DNA of 48,489 nucleotides from Coneutiohabitans thermophilus (GTDB lineage: Bacteria > Zhuqueibacterota > Zhuqueibacteria > Zhuqueibacterales > Zhuqueibacteraceae): NCBI GenBank assembly GCA_034505235.1, contig JAPDQY010000020.1:1-48489 (forward strand), written 5' to 3'. This document shows positions 33,576 to 42,343 of this stretch, in pieces. The notes below the pieces were generated by a model. The model did not search any database, was not told where the DNA came from, and worked only from the letters and a program-made list of their open reading frames with translations. The stretch's first letter is position 1, and every line of letters starts with the position of its first letter. The position numbers and the translations under genes are program-made.

Positions 33576-34538
33576 ATGTTCGTCTACGACCGTGTCATTC
33601 GTCTGCGGGGCTCGCGCCTGACGTTTGATGCCCGCACCCGCAATGAGCTGGTCTGCATCTCGCATGCCCATGCCGATCACGCCCGCACACATCACCTCAC
33701 CTATGCCACGCCTGCCACGGCCGCACTCATGCACGCCCGTCTGGGCAAATCGGCCATCACGCCGGTACCCTTCGGCAAAACGATGGAGATCGAGGGCTAT
33801 CGCATTTCCTTTCATCCCGCCGGCCATATTCTCGGCTCGGCGCAAATTCTGGCAGAGCGTGAGGGCGAGCGCCTGCTTTACAGCGGCGATTTCAACACCG
33901 AGGCCAGTGCAGCGGCTGAGCGTTTGGAAATCGTGCCCGCGAGCACGCTGATCATGGAATGCACCTATGGCCATCCACGCTACCAATTCCCGCCGCGCGC
34001 GGAATTGGTGGCAAGACTGTGTGACTGGACCGCCGGCAACTTGAAAGCAGGCCGCGTGCCGGTCGTGATTGGCTACCCTTTGGGAAAATCGCAGGAAGCG
34101 ATGAAAATTCTCACGGACAACGGTTTTGCGCTCTGCGTGCACGGCACCATCCTCAAGCTCGCGCGCGTCTACGAGCAGTTCGGCTACCGCTTCACACGGG
34201 TCGAGCCCTTGCGCCGCACCTCTGACCTGGCCGGCAAGGTGTTGATTCTGCCGCGACGGGCGGAGTTGACCAGGCTGATTACCCGCATTCCGAACAAGCG
34301 CACGCTGTTCCTCTCAGGCTGGGCGGTGCATGAAAGTTTCAAATATCGCTGCGGGGTGGATGAAGCCCTGCCGCTCTCCGATCACGCGGATTTCAAGGGA
34401 CTGCTGGAGTTTGTCCGGCGGGTCAATCCCGCCAAAATTTTCGTGACCCACGGCCCCGCGGATTTTGCCGTACATTTGCGGCAACTGGGCTACGATGCCC
34501 GGCCGCTGCGCGCCAACCCCCAGGGCGAGTTGTTTTGA
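33576..34538 (+). CDS. MBL-fold exonuclease-like protein (beta-CASP/ligase-associated exonuclease type)
   Basis: A 320-residue metallo-beta-lactamase-fold hydrolase. The metal-binding set is complete: HAHADH (residues 30-35), PAGHILGSAQI, YSGDFN, ECTYGHPRY, and near the C-terminus LSDHADFKGLL and VTHGPADF. The order and the SGW...SDHAD block resemble CPSF-like nucleases and the ligase-associated DNA 3' exonucleases found beside Lhr helicase and ATP-dependent ligase. Neither partner is adjacent here. It probably cuts DNA or RNA with two zinc ions. GGAAAG precedes ATG 33576. It converges on the GroES-family gene with a 38-base gap. Confidence 0.85.
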   Translation: MFVYDRVIRLRGSRLTFDARTRNELVCISHAHADHARTHHLTYATPATAALMHARLGKSAITPVPFGKTMEIEGYRISFHPAGHILGSAQILAEREGERLLYSGDFNTEASAAAERLEIVPASTLIMECTYGHPRYQFPPRAELVARLCDWTAGNLKAGRVPVVIGYPLGKSQEAMKILTDNGFALCVHGTILKLARVYEQFGYRFTRVEPLRRTSDLAGKVLILPRRAELTRLITRIPNKRTLFLSGWAVHESFKYRCGVDEALPLSDHADFKGLLEFVRRVNPAKIFVTHGPADFAVHLRQLGYDARPLRANPQGELF

Positions 34539-34576
34539 TCCTGCGGCATCCGGCACGGCGCATTCCCCGCGCACCC

Positions 34577-34957
34577 TCATTCTGAGCCGGTGTTGCGCAT
34601 TAACACCAGAATGGCGCCCTGCGGCACCACCAGATAATTTTTATCATCGATCTTGATTTCGACCGCGGCTTTGCGCAGGAAAATGGCATAATCACCCTCG
34701 CGCGCCTGCATCGGCAGATGGCGCGATTCCCGGCGGGCCGGCTTCCAGGGCTCGCTGTCGACCTCGCCAAAATCCGGCAGCGGTGTGCCCGGCCCGGTGG
34801 CCACGATCCTGCCGCCCTGAACCGATTCCCGTTCCACCGCCCATTTGGGCAAATACAACCCGACCTCGGTGCGCTCCTCCCCCTCATCCGGTTCGATGAG
34901 AACACGATCCCCCACCACCAGCAGACGCGTGCGTTTTCCCGTTTTTGCTCGTCTCAT
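34577..34957 (-). CDS. Divergent GroES-family (Cpn10-like) protein
   Basis: A 126-residue protein with Cpn10-type segments: LLVVGDRVLIEPDEGEERT at the start, GGRIVATGPGTPLPD in the middle (equivalent of the GKVVAVGPG region), and GDYAIFLRKAAVEIKIDDKN with YLVVPQGAILVL at the end. It differs from GroES in having a longer insert (SEPWKPARRESRHLPMQA) where the mobile loop/roof part would be. This longer type is annotated as a GroES-family co-chaperone in several environmental phyla. No groEL lies nearby, so its role as a GroEL cap is uncertain. It is the last gene of a minus-strand run, 60 bases after the phosphorylase gene. Confidence 0.78.
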   Translation of the reverse strand: MRRAKTGKRTRLLVVGDRVLIEPDEGEERTEVGLYLPKWAVERESVQGGRIVATGPGTPLPDFGEVDSEPWKPARRESRHLPMQAREGDYAIFLRKAAVEIKIDDKNYLVVPQGAILVLMRNTGSE

Positions 34958-35017
34958 GGCCAGTCAGTGATCATGTGTCAAACCGCACCCTGCCAGTCCC
35001 GCGCGGCCGGCGTTGGT

Positions 35018-35872
35018 TCAGCCGATTTGTTTGATAATGGCATGCAACAATTTCTGAAATGTCGTGCTGATGCGGTTGGCCACCTCGGTGACCTCGGCAT
35101 GATCGAGCTTCTGGCTCGTCAAGCCGGTGCACAGATTGGTGATGCAGGAAATCCCCAGCACTTCGAGCCGGCGCGCAACCGCCACCAGCACCTCCGGTAC
35201 GGTCGACATGGTGGCGGCATCGGCGCCCAGGCGTTGCGCCATCCTCACTTCCGCTGCTGTCTCATAGCTCGGCCCCTTCGACGCAAACAGCACGCCGCGG
35301 CGCAGGGGAATGCCGAGCTGGCGTGCCGCCTCCAGTGCCACGCCTTGCAGGCCGGGATCGTAGGGTGCGTGCATGTCCGGCCAGCGTTCGCCCCATTCCC
35401 TGCGATGCTGCCCGCGCAGCGGATTGGTGAACATGAAATTGATGTGATCATCGATCAGCATCAGATCGCCGGGTCGGAACAGCGGGTTGAGGCCACCGGC
35501 GGCATTGGTGACGATCAGGCGTTTCACGCCCAGCTCTGCCATCAAATGCACCGGGAAACCCACCACGGAGGCGGGATAACCCTCATATGTGTGCACCCGG
35601 CCCTGCAGGGCCAGCAGCCTCTTGCCGCCCACCCTGCCGATAATCCAGCAGCCGGCATGACCGGCGACGGTCGAGCGCGGATATTCCGGAATTTGGGCGG
35701 TGGGCAGAATCTCGGTGTCTTGCATGCTGTCGGCAAAGCTTCCCAGGCCGGAACCCAAAATGATGGCCAGTCGGGGAAGGCTGGCAAAACGCTGTTGCAC
35801 GAAAGCTTTGGCGGTGGCCAGGCGCTCCGCGTCGAGCAGAGGCGGCGCCATTTCGGTTTGCATGGGAGTCAT
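35018..35872 (-). CDS. punA: Purine nucleoside phosphorylase
   Basis: A 284-residue trimeric-type (class II) purine nucleoside phosphorylase, which splits inosine or guanosine with phosphate into base and ribose-1-phosphate. Diagnostic blocks are IILGSGLGSFAD (phosphate loop), GRVHTYEGY, VTNAAGGLNP, LIDDHINFM, GPSYETAAEVRM and GADAATMSTVPEV, followed by the base-binding asparagine region (ITNLCTGL). ATG 35872 (MTPMQTEM) was used; the ATG at 35863 is an equal alternative. The open frame to 36094 crosses the thymidine kinase gene and is not PNP. It belongs with tdk, udk and cdd as a salvage group. Confidence 0.93.
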   Translation of the reverse strand: MTPMQTEMAPPLLDAERLATAKAFVQQRFASLPRLAIILGSGLGSFADSMQDTEILPTAQIPEYPRSTVAGHAGCWIIGRVGGKRLLALQGRVHTYEGYPASVVGFPVHLMAELGVKRLIVTNAAGGLNPLFRPGDLMLIDDHINFMFTNPLRGQHRREWGERWPDMHAPYDPGLQGVALEAARQLGIPLRRGVLFASKGPSYETAAEVRMAQRLGADAATMSTVPEVLVAVARRLEVLGISCITNLCTGLTSQKLDHAEVTEVANRISTTFQKLLHAIIKQIG

Positions 35873-35973
35873 GGCAGGCACATTATTTCCCGACCCCGCG
35901 AGACGACGGCGGGGCGGAATTGGGTTGTCCCAGTCGGTTTGCGAAAGCGGTGAATACCTGCGGTTCGCGCGGG

Positions 35974-36531
35974 TCAGCTCTCGGGCGGCACGAAGCATTT
36001 GCGGCAGCGGGCCTCGTAGATTTGCGTGGCACCCACCACCACGCGCTCGCGTGCCGCGGTGAGGCGCTGCGTGTAGCTGGCCGGTTCGCCGCATTGCATG
36101 CAGATGGCCTGCGTTTTGGTGACCTGCTCGGCGATGGCCATGAGTTGCGGCATGGGCTCGAAAGGCACACCGCGGTAATCCATGTCCAGCCCGGCGACGA
36201 TGACGCGCACACCGCGCTGCGCCAGCAGGTTGCAGACCTGCACCAGGCTGGCGTCGAAAAACTGGCCCTCGTCGATGCCGATGACCTGGGCATCGCCGGC
36301 ATTGGCGAGAATTTCCTGCGCGTTTTTCACCGGCAGCGAGCGCAGTTTTTGTTCATTGTGCGACACGATGTGATCACTGGCGTAGCGATCGTCGATCACG
36401 GGTTTGAAAATCATCACACGCTGCTTGGCGATTTGTGCCCGGCGCAGCCGGCGGATCAGTTCCTCGGTTTTGCCGCTGAACATTCCGCCGCATATCACTT
36501 CGATCGAACCCATTTCAGAGTGTGCAGGCAT
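35974..36531 (-). CDS. tdk: Thymidine kinase
   Basis: Phosphorylates thymidine with ATP in the salvage pathway. The 185-residue type II enzyme shows GSIEVICGGMFSGKTEELI (P-loop GGMFSGKT), the VIGIDEGQFFD Walker-B-like segment, and the C-terminal zinc site CMQCG...CRKCF, with lasso residues SYTQR between. ATG 36531 (MPAHSEMGSIEV) gives the family length; ATG 36513 directly before GSIEV is also possible. It lies between udk (109 bases) and the phosphorylase gene (101 bases) on the minus strand. Confidence 0.95.
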   Translation of the reverse strand: MPAHSEMGSIEVICGGMFSGKTEELIRRLRRAQIAKQRVMIFKPVIDDRYASDHIVSHNEQKLRSLPVKNAQEILANAGDAQVIGIDEGQFFDASLVQVCNLLAQRGVRVIVAGLDMDYRGVPFEPMPQLMAIAEQVTKTQAICMQCGEPASYTQRLTAARERVVVGATQIYEARCRKCFVPPES

Positions 36532-36640
36532 GAGATCGTAAATTCCGCTTTGCGATGAAGGCAGGAATACTCTCGTGGCCGCCCGTCTGCGCACGGGGTC
36601 GCTGGCGGTCCGCCCTCCGGCCGTGAAACGGCGGCGCCGC

Positions 36641-37285
36641 TTATGATTGCCTCTCCTTCAACAGCGCGGCGATCTTGGTGCGCAGCAGATCGATGGCCAC
36701 CAGGTTGTAACCACCCTCCGGTATGATGAGATCGGCGTAGCGTTTGCTCGGCTCGACAAACTGCAAATGCATGGGCCGCACGCTTTTTTCATACTGCTCA
36801 ATCACCGACTGCACCGTGCGGCCGCGTTCGGTGGTGTCGCGCTTCAGCCGGCGGATGAAGCGCAGGTCGGCATCGGTATCCACGTAGACTTTGATGTCCA
36901 TCAGCTCGCGCAGCTCGGGGTTGTCGAGTATGAGAATGCCCTCGAGCACGATGACGTCATGCGGGCCGGTGCGCCGGGTTTCCGGCCGGCGCGTGTGCGT
37001 GGTGAAATCATAGATCGGGATGTCGACGGAATGGCCGCTCAACAGCTCCTTGATGTGGCGGACCAGCAGCTCGGTGTCGATCGACGAGGGATGGTCGAAA
37101 TTGTAGGTGGCGCGCTCCTCGAGGGACAGATGGTTGAGATTGCGGTAGTAGGAATCCTGCTCGATGATGACGACGCGATCACTGCCGAGCTGGCCAACGA
37201 TTTTCTGCGTGACCATGGTCTTGCCGGAGCCGGAGCCGCCGGCAATGCCGATCAAGATGCCTCGTTTTGTCCAATTCTTATGCAT
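36641..37285 (-). CDS. udk: Uridine kinase
   Basis: Phosphorylates uridine and cytidine to UMP and CMP. The 214 residues include the P-loop GIAGGSGSGKT, EQDSYYRNL, the substrate region YNFDHPSSIDTELL, YDFTTHTRRPET, and the lid RRLKRDTTERGR, all typical of Udk. ATG 37285 (MHKNWTKRGILIG) gives a normal length and overlaps the cdd stop by 8 bases, so the two genes are probably translationally coupled. The cdd product (uridine from cytidine) is a direct substrate of this kinase. Confidence 0.95.
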   Translation of the reverse strand: MHKNWTKRGILIGIAGGSGSGKTMVTQKIVGQLGSDRVVIIEQDSYYRNLNHLSLEERATYNFDHPSSIDTELLVRHIKELLSGHSVDIPIYDFTTHTRRPETRRTGPHDVIVLEGILILDNPELRELMDIKVYVDTDADLRFIRRLKRDTTERGRTVQSVIEQYEKSVRPMHLQFVEPSKRYADLIIPEGGYNLVAIDLLRTKIAALLKERQS

Positions 37286-37682
37286 GGTTGAACATGTGCT
37301 CGTCAAAAGCCTCGGGCAGCAGGTCTTTCAGTTTGAACCGGCGCGTTGCGCCGGCACGGTTGACCAAAATGACCTCGAGATCGCGGCCGTAATCCCACAG
37401 CACTTGCCGGCACGCCCCGCAGGGTGTGGTGAAATCCTCGGTGTCAGCCGCCACCGCCACACAGCAGAAGTCCCGTTCGCCTTCCGAAAGGGCCTTGAAG
37501 AGCGCCACCCGTTCCGCGCAGCAGGTCAGGCCGTACGAGCTCGACTCGATGTTGCAGCCGTCATAGATGCGCCCGCTGCGCGTGGCAATGGCGGCGCCCA
37601 CGTGGAACTTAGAATAGGGCGCCAGTGCCCTGGCTTTGGCGCGCACGGCCGCCGCGAGCAATTCCTGGACGTCTGCGTTCAT
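37278..37682 (-). CDS. cdd: Cytidine deaminase
   Basis: Zinc enzyme that deaminates cytidine and deoxycytidine to uridine and deoxyuridine. At 134 residues it is the homotetrameric short type. The zinc/catalytic residues are visible in GCNIESSSYGLTCCAERVAL (CAE) and PCGACRQVL (PCxxC), with YSKFHVGAA near the start. ATG 37682 has AGGACAG upstream. A strong terminator lies between ssb and cdd (37719-37750), only 36 bases before this start, so expression may depend on readthrough or a promoter hidden in that segment. Confidence 0.95.
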   Translation of the reverse strand: MNADVQELLAAAVRAKARALAPYSKFHVGAAIATRSGRIYDGCNIESSSYGLTCCAERVALFKALSEGERDFCCVAVAADTEDFTTPCGACRQVLWDYGRDLEVILVNRAGATRRFKLKDLLPEAFDEHMFNHA

Positions 37683-37718
37683 GCCCTGTCCTCGTTCCGG
37701 TCCCGCGTTTGTTCGGCG

Positions 37719-37750
37719 AAAAAAAATCCGAGCCCAAGCGGACCCGGATT
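37719..37750 (-). terminator. Rho-independent terminator after ssb
   Basis: On the minus strand AATCCG...CGGATT (37750-37745 with 37730-37725), with inner GTCC/GGGC pairing and a GCTT loop, runs straight into eight T (37726-37719). It is 49 bases after the ssb stop and 36 bases before the cdd start. Confidence 0.8.
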
Positions 37751-37798
37751 CAAAATTTTCAAACAAAATTGGCACGGCGCATTGGCGGTCTCCGGCCT

Positions 37799-38236
37799 TC
37801 AGAATGGCAGATCTTCCGCGGGCTCCGCGGCCGCGGGCGGCACATAGTCATCACCGGGGGGTGGAATTTCGGGGCCGCCGCCCGCCTCGGCCCCATCGCC
37901 TTTACGGCCGAGAAACTGCACATTGAGCGCGACCACCTCGGTGATGTAACGTTTCTGGCCCTTGTCATCATCCCAGGAGCGGGTCCGCAGCCGGCCCTCG
38001 ACATAGACCAGTTGCCCCTTCTTGAGATACTCGCCCATGACCTCCGCGGTCCGGCCAAACGTCACGATGCGATGCCATTCCGTGCGGTCCTGCTGCTTCC
38101 CGTCCTTGTCTTTGTAGCTGTCGTTGGTGGCAACACTGAAGGTCGCCACGGCCAGGCCGCCCGGGGTATATTTGATTTCAGGATCGCGGCCGGCATGGCC
38201 GATCAACATCACCTTGTTGAGTCCACGAGATGCCAT
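37799..38236 (-). CDS. ssb: Single-stranded DNA-binding protein
   Basis: A 145-residue SSB with the OB-fold start GLNKVMLIGHAGRDPEIKY, WHRIVTFGRTAEVMGEYLKKG and YVEGRLRTRSWDD. It has a proline/glycine-rich linker and the acidic tip EDLPF that recruits repair and replication partners. It protects single-stranded DNA during replication, recombination and repair. ATG 38236 follows GGGGGAG. The promoter at 38402-38430 and the terminator at 37719-37750 frame it as a monocistronic unit. Confidence 0.96.
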   Translation of the reverse strand: MASRGLNKVMLIGHAGRDPEIKYTPGGLAVATFSVATNDSYKDKDGKQQDRTEWHRIVTFGRTAEVMGEYLKKGQLVYVEGRLRTRSWDDDKGQKRYITEVVALNVQFLGRKGDGAEAGGGPEIPPPGDDYVPPAAAEPAEDLPF

Positions 38237-38400
38237 GCGCTCCCCCTTTCGGGTTTGATGGTCTCAGGTGCCGCCCAGGGCCTGTGCGAGGGGCTGACAC
38301 CTGCTGGGCAGACGGCGCGATTGGGGCTGGTCGTGACCGTGAGACGGCGTCGTCGTCAAGGAGCGTTGGAGTGAATCGCGCGCGTATGTGAATTGTGACC

Positions 38401-38430
38401 AAGAGTAGAAAATTTTTTTCCTCTTGTCAA
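38401..38430 (-). promoter_or_regulatory. Predicted ssb promoter overlapped by an inverted repeat
   Basis: On the minus strand, -35 TTGACA (38430-38425, consensus), 17-base spacer, -10 TACTCT (38407-38402). The spacer and -10 lie within an imperfect palindrome (AAGAG, GAAAA / TTTTC, CTCTT; 38401-38425), which could be an operator or a terminator of fbp, whose stop is just upstream at 38439. Confidence 0.6.
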
Positions 38431-38438
38431 GCAGTTTG

Positions 38439-39449
38439 TCAGACGGTGCGTTTGCCCTGCAGGAATTCCTCCGCCTCCTGCACGTCCTCCGCCGCGCCGA
38501 TGATCAGCGGCGTGCGCTGGTGCAATTCCGTCGGCGTGATGGTCAGGATGCTCTGCTGCCCGTTGCTCGCCGCACCGCCCGCCTGGGTGGCCAGCAGCGC
38601 CAGCGGATTGGCTTCATAAAGCAGCCGCAGCTTGCCGTTGGGATTCTTGGAGTCCGCCGGATAGAGAAAAATCCCGCCATAGAGCAGATTGCGGTGAAAA
38701 TCCGACACCAGCGAGCCGATGTAACGCGAGGAATAGGGCCGGCCGGTGGCCTTGTCGCTCTGCTTGAGGTATTGTATGTAGTTGCGCATGCCCTCGCTCC
38801 AGCGGCCGCTGTTGCCCTCATTGGTGCTGTAAATCTGGCCGCGCCGCGGCGTCTTGATGTTTTCGTGCGAGAGCAGAAATTCCCCCACCGTGGGATCCAG
38901 CGTGAAGCCGTGCACCCCCTGGCCCGCGGTGTAGACCAGCAGGGTGGAAGAGCCATAGAGAATGTAGCCGGCGCCCACCTGCTTGATTCCGGGTTGCAGG
39001 GCATCCGCCAGCGTGCCACGCTCGCCCGGGCTGATCTTGCGCAGAATCGAGAAGATGGTGCCGATGCTGACGTTCGCATCGATGTTGGAGGAACCATCGA
39101 GCGGATCGTAAAGCAGCACGTAATGACCGCATTTGAATTCCGCGGGGATGGGAATCAGCTCATCGCGCTCCTCGCTCGCCATGCAGCACAGGCGGCCGGT
39201 GTGATCGAGCGCGCGAAAGATGACGTCATCGGCAAACTCGTCGAGCTTGCGCACCAGTTCGCCCTGCACGTTGGTGGCGCCGGTGTAGCCCAGAATGTCG
39301 ATCAAGCCGGCGCGCCGCACCTCGCGCGAGATGATCTTGGCGGCAAACGCCAAATCGTACAGCAGGGCGGAAAACTCCCCCGTGGCCTGGGGAAAGGATT
39401 TCTGCTGCTCGATGATGTGCCGCTCGATTGTCATGAGTTTTTTGACCAT
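38439..39449 (-). CDS. fbp: Class I fructose-1,6-bisphosphatase
   Basis: Gluconeogenic enzyme that removes the 1-phosphate of fructose-1,6-bisphosphate. The 336-residue length is right for class I. The metal-binding motif LLYDPLDGSSNIDANVSIGT is intact, as are MASEERDELI, YGSSTLLVYT and the substrate region YIGSLVSDFHRNLLYGGIFL. ATG 39449 (MVKKLMTIERHI) has GAGGAGC ideally spaced; the open frame from 39512 only reads through the leader. It is divergent from the helicase gene, with a promoter at 39560-39588. Confidence 0.96.
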   Translation of the reverse strand: MVKKLMTIERHIIEQQKSFPQATGEFSALLYDLAFAAKIISREVRRAGLIDILGYTGATNVQGELVRKLDEFADDVIFRALDHTGRLCCMASEERDELIPIPAEFKCGHYVLLYDPLDGSSNIDANVSIGTIFSILRKISPGERGTLADALQPGIKQVGAGYILYGSSTLLVYTAGQGVHGFTLDPTVGEFLLSHENIKTPRRGQIYSTNEGNSGRWSEGMRNYIQYLKQSDKATGRPYSSRYIGSLVSDFHRNLLYGGIFLYPADSKNPNGKLRLLYEANPLALLATQAGGAASNGQQSILTITPTELHQRTPLIIGAAEDVQEAEEFLQGKRTV

Positions 39450-39559
39450 GGCTTGCTCCTCGGAGATGGGGTGGTGGTGGCCCGCTGCTGCCTGCAGGTG
39501 GGAAGGCAGCACGTTCGGCGGATTTTTCGCAAGAAGCTTCGCGCACTTGAATGCGGCGC

Positions 39560-39588
39560 AATTTAGCCGCGCACCGCTGAAAAGTCAA
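39560..39588 (-). promoter_or_regulatory. Predicted sigma-70 promoter of fbp
   Basis: On the minus strand, -35 TTGACT (39588-39583), 17-base spacer, -10 TAAATT (39565-39560). It shares the 12 bases TTGACTTTTCAG with the rpmH promoter. Confidence 0.6.
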
Positions 39589-39802
39589 GCAGGATATTGT
39601 GCGTCGCGTAACGAAAGGGCGAAGTCCGACCTGGGCAGCGGATTTGGCGAAATTCGAAAACTCGCCGCGCCCAAGTCGGACTGCACTCATGTTCATGTTT
39701 GTTTTTCTTTTTCAAACAAAATTGATTTATATTCTGCCTCGTTCCGAAGCCGCTTCGCACGGCACGCTGGCAGCCAACTTCAAACCGCAACCGATTGCCG
39801 CC

Positions 39803-42343
39803 ATGTCCAAGTCCGTCATGAAACTGCAAGACTATCTCGCCGAGGAGGCCGTGTTTTACATGCGGCATCACATCCAGCAGGCCGGCGGCAATGAGGTCTT
39901 CTTTGTCGGCAAAGCCAACTCCAACGGCCTGGTGGAAAGCGTGCAGGTGGTGGCGCGCGGCAACCAAACAATGGTGCCGGCCATCGTTCACCTGGTGCAT
40001 GCCGGCGACGTCGTCATTCACAATCACCCCTCCGGTGTGCTGCACCCCTCCCACCCGGATGCCAGCCTGGCCTCGGAACTGGGCAATGAGGCGGTGGGAT
40101 TTTACATTGTCAACAACCAGGTCACCGAGATTTACGTTGTCGTTGAGCCGCAGAAGCAAAAGCAATTCGTGCGCCTGGAAGTGGCGCGCTTGCAGGCGTT
40201 CCTCGGCCCCGCCGGCCCGCTGGCACAGCGGCTGGACAATTTTGAATCCCGCCCGCCGCAGCAGCAAATGCTCGCACAGGTGGCGGAGGCTTTCAACGAC
40301 AACAAGGTCGCGGTGATCGAAGCCGGAACCGGCATCGGCAAGAGCCTGGCTTACCTCGTGCCCGCCATCGCATGGAGTGTGCGCAATCGCGAGCGCACGG
40401 TGATCGCCACCGGTACCATCAATCTGCAGGAGCAGCTCGTCAACAAGGACATTCCGCTGTTGCAGGCGGTGATGCCGGTGAAATTTCGCGCCGAACTGGT
40501 GAAAGGCCGCACCAACTATGCCTGCCGGCGCAAGTTGCTGGAGGTGCAGTCCCAGCCCGATCTCTTCGCCGAGGCGAATCAAAAAGCGGAGCTGCAAAGC
40601 ATCCTGGACTGGGCGCGCAAAACCGCGGACGGCAGCAAGTCTGACCTCGGCTTTCTGCCCGGCGAAGCGGTGTGGGAGAAGATCCAGTCGGAGAGCGACA
40701 CCACGCTGCGCGCCAAATGTCCCTACTACAATGAATGCTTCTTCTACAATGCCCGCCGCCGCGCCGCCGCCGCCGATGTGCTGATCGCCAACCATCATTT
40801 GCTGTTCGCCGATCTCGCCGTGCGCGACGAGCATGGCGGTTCGGAAGTGGCGGTGCTGCCCAGGTATCAGCGGGTGATTCTCGATGAGGCGCATGATCTC
40901 GAAGAAGTGGCCTCCTCCTATTTCGGCGCCGCTGCCAGTTACCATGCCCTGTTGCGCACCATTCACAAACTCTACCGCAACAAGGACGGCAGACAGACCG
41001 GCGTTTTGCCCTTCACTCTTGCCAAGCTGCAAAAGCGCGCCGGTCTCGTGACACGCTCTTTGCTCGAGCGCTTTCGCGAGCAAATCGAGCAGGTGTGCGC
41101 GCCGGCGCTGGCAAATCTCGAGCACCAACTCGGCGCCTTGATGCAGCGTCTCTTTGCCTGGGGCGCCGGCCGCCGGCAAAACGAGTATGACGAAATCAAG
41201 ATCCGCCTCACCCCGGCGGTGGCGCGCGACCGGGAGTTTCACGAAATCATTCACAGCCGGGCGCCGCTCTTCCTCAAGGAACTGCGCGACTGCGTCGAAG
41301 CCGTGCTCAAAGTCGTGAAGCTGTGCGATCTCGCGGAAAATTATCTCGGCAGCGAAGCCGCCTCGCTGGCGGTCGACATTCAGGCGCAGGCGCACAGGCT
41401 GAACGACATGGCTGGGCAGATTGAACAGGTGCTGCTGTCGCAGGACGAGGGCCTGATTCGCTGGCTGGAAATGAAAGCCTCGCGCCACGGCAATCTCGTC
41501 CGCCTGCGCAGCGCCCCGCTCGACATCGCGCCCATCCTGCACAAAGCCGTTTTCGAAAAATTTCCCACCGTGATTCTCACCTCTGCCACGCTGGCCGTCG
41601 GTGATTCCTTCCGCTTTTTGGAGCAACGCCTGGGGTTGAACCGCCTGAGGGATTCCCGGCGCAGCACTGTGCAGCTCAGCTCGCCGTTCGACTATGCCCG
41701 CCAGGTGCTGCTCGCCATTCCCACCGACATGCCCGAGCCGAATCAGACGGGTTACAGCCGCGCCCTGCAACAAGGCCTGGTCACCGTGCTGGAGATTTCC
41801 CGGGGCCGTGCCTTCATTCTCTTCACCTCATACGGGCTGCTCAATCAAATGTATGACGCGCTCGCCGGCGACCTGGCGGCCAGGGGCATGCTCGCGTTGA
41901 AACAGGGCACCGAAGGCCGCCACCAGTTGCTCGAGCGCTTCCGCAAACAAGTCGGCTCGGTGCTGTTCGCCACCGACAGCTTCTGGCAGGGCGTGGACGT
42001 GCACGGCGAGGCGCTGGAGTGTGTCATCATTCCGCGGCTGCCGTTCCGGGTTCCCACCGAGCCGATCATCGAGGCGCGCGTCGAAGCCATCGACAAGAGT
42101 GGCGGCAATTCCTTCATGGAATACTCCGTGCCGCAGGCGGTGATCAAACTCAAACAGGGCTTCGGCCGGTTGATCCGGCGCAAAACCGATTTCGGCGCCA
42201 TTGTGATATTCGACAATCGCATCGTGACCAAGCGCTACGGCCGGGTGTTTCTGCAATCCCTGCCGGAATGCCGCACCGTGGCAGCGCCCGCAGCGCAGGT
42301 GTTCGAGGAGATGAGGAAGTTCTACCGCGCGCAAAGAGGGTGA
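39803..42343 (+). CDS. JAB-domain/DinG-type superfamily 2 helicase fusion
   Basis: An 846-residue protein. Residues 1 to about 120 form a RadC/JAB-like domain with the JAMM motif HNHPSGVLHPSHPD (H73, H75, S83, D86) and an upstream glutamate (E31). From about 150 on it is a DinG/XPD-like DNA helicase: EAGTGIGKSLAYLVPA (Walker A, 175-181), TGTINLQEQLV, DEAH (361-364), LTSATLAVGD, FTSYGLLNQMYDA, DSFWQGVDVHGE and QGFGRLIRRKTDFG. Of the four Fe-S cysteines of DinG only three have counterparts (C241, C306, C312); the fourth position appears to be T301. DinG helicases resolve R-loops and G-quadruplexes. ATG 39803 was chosen by domain start; upstream frame to 39599 is likely leader. Confidence 0.9.
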   Translation: MSKSVMKLQDYLAEEAVFYMRHHIQQAGGNEVFFVGKANSNGLVESVQVVARGNQTMVPAIVHLVHAGDVVIHNHPSGVLHPSHPDASLASELGNEAVGFYIVNNQVTEIYVVVEPQKQKQFVRLEVARLQAFLGPAGPLAQRLDNFESRPPQQQMLAQVAEAFNDNKVAVIEAGTGIGKSLAYLVPAIAWSVRNRERTVIATGTINLQEQLVNKDIPLLQAVMPVKFRAELVKGRTNYACRRKLLEVQSQPDLFAEANQKAELQSILDWARKTADGSKSDLGFLPGEAVWEKIQSESDTTLRAKCPYYNECFFYNARRRAAAADVLIANHHLLFADLAVRDEHGGSEVAVLPRYQRVILDEAHDLEEVASSYFGAAASYHALLRTIHKLYRNKDGRQTGVLPFTLAKLQKRAGLVTRSLLERFREQIEQVCAPALANLEHQLGALMQRLFAWGAGRRQNEYDEIKIRLTPAVARDREFHEIIHSRAPLFLKELRDCVEAVLKVVKLCDLAENYLGSEAASLAVDIQAQAHRLNDMAGQIEQVLLSQDEGLIRWLEMKASRHGNLVRLRSAPLDIAPILHKAVFEKFPTVILTSATLAVGDSFRFLEQRLGLNRLRDSRRSTVQLSSPFDYARQVLLAIPTDMPEPNQTGYSRALQQGLVTVLEISRGRAFILFTSYGLLNQMYDALAGDLAARGMLALKQGTEGRHQLLERFRKQVGSVLFATDSFWQGVDVHGEALECVIIPRLPFRVPTEPIIEARVEAIDKSGGNSFMEYSVPQAVIKLKQGFGRLIRRKTDFGAIVIFDNRIVTKRYGRVFLQSLPECRTVAAPAAQVFEEMRKFYRAQRG

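Noticed and set aside
39563..41773. 736-codon open frame antisense to the JAB-DinG helicase
   Set aside because: Lies against a fully conserved helicase and has no recognisable motifs.
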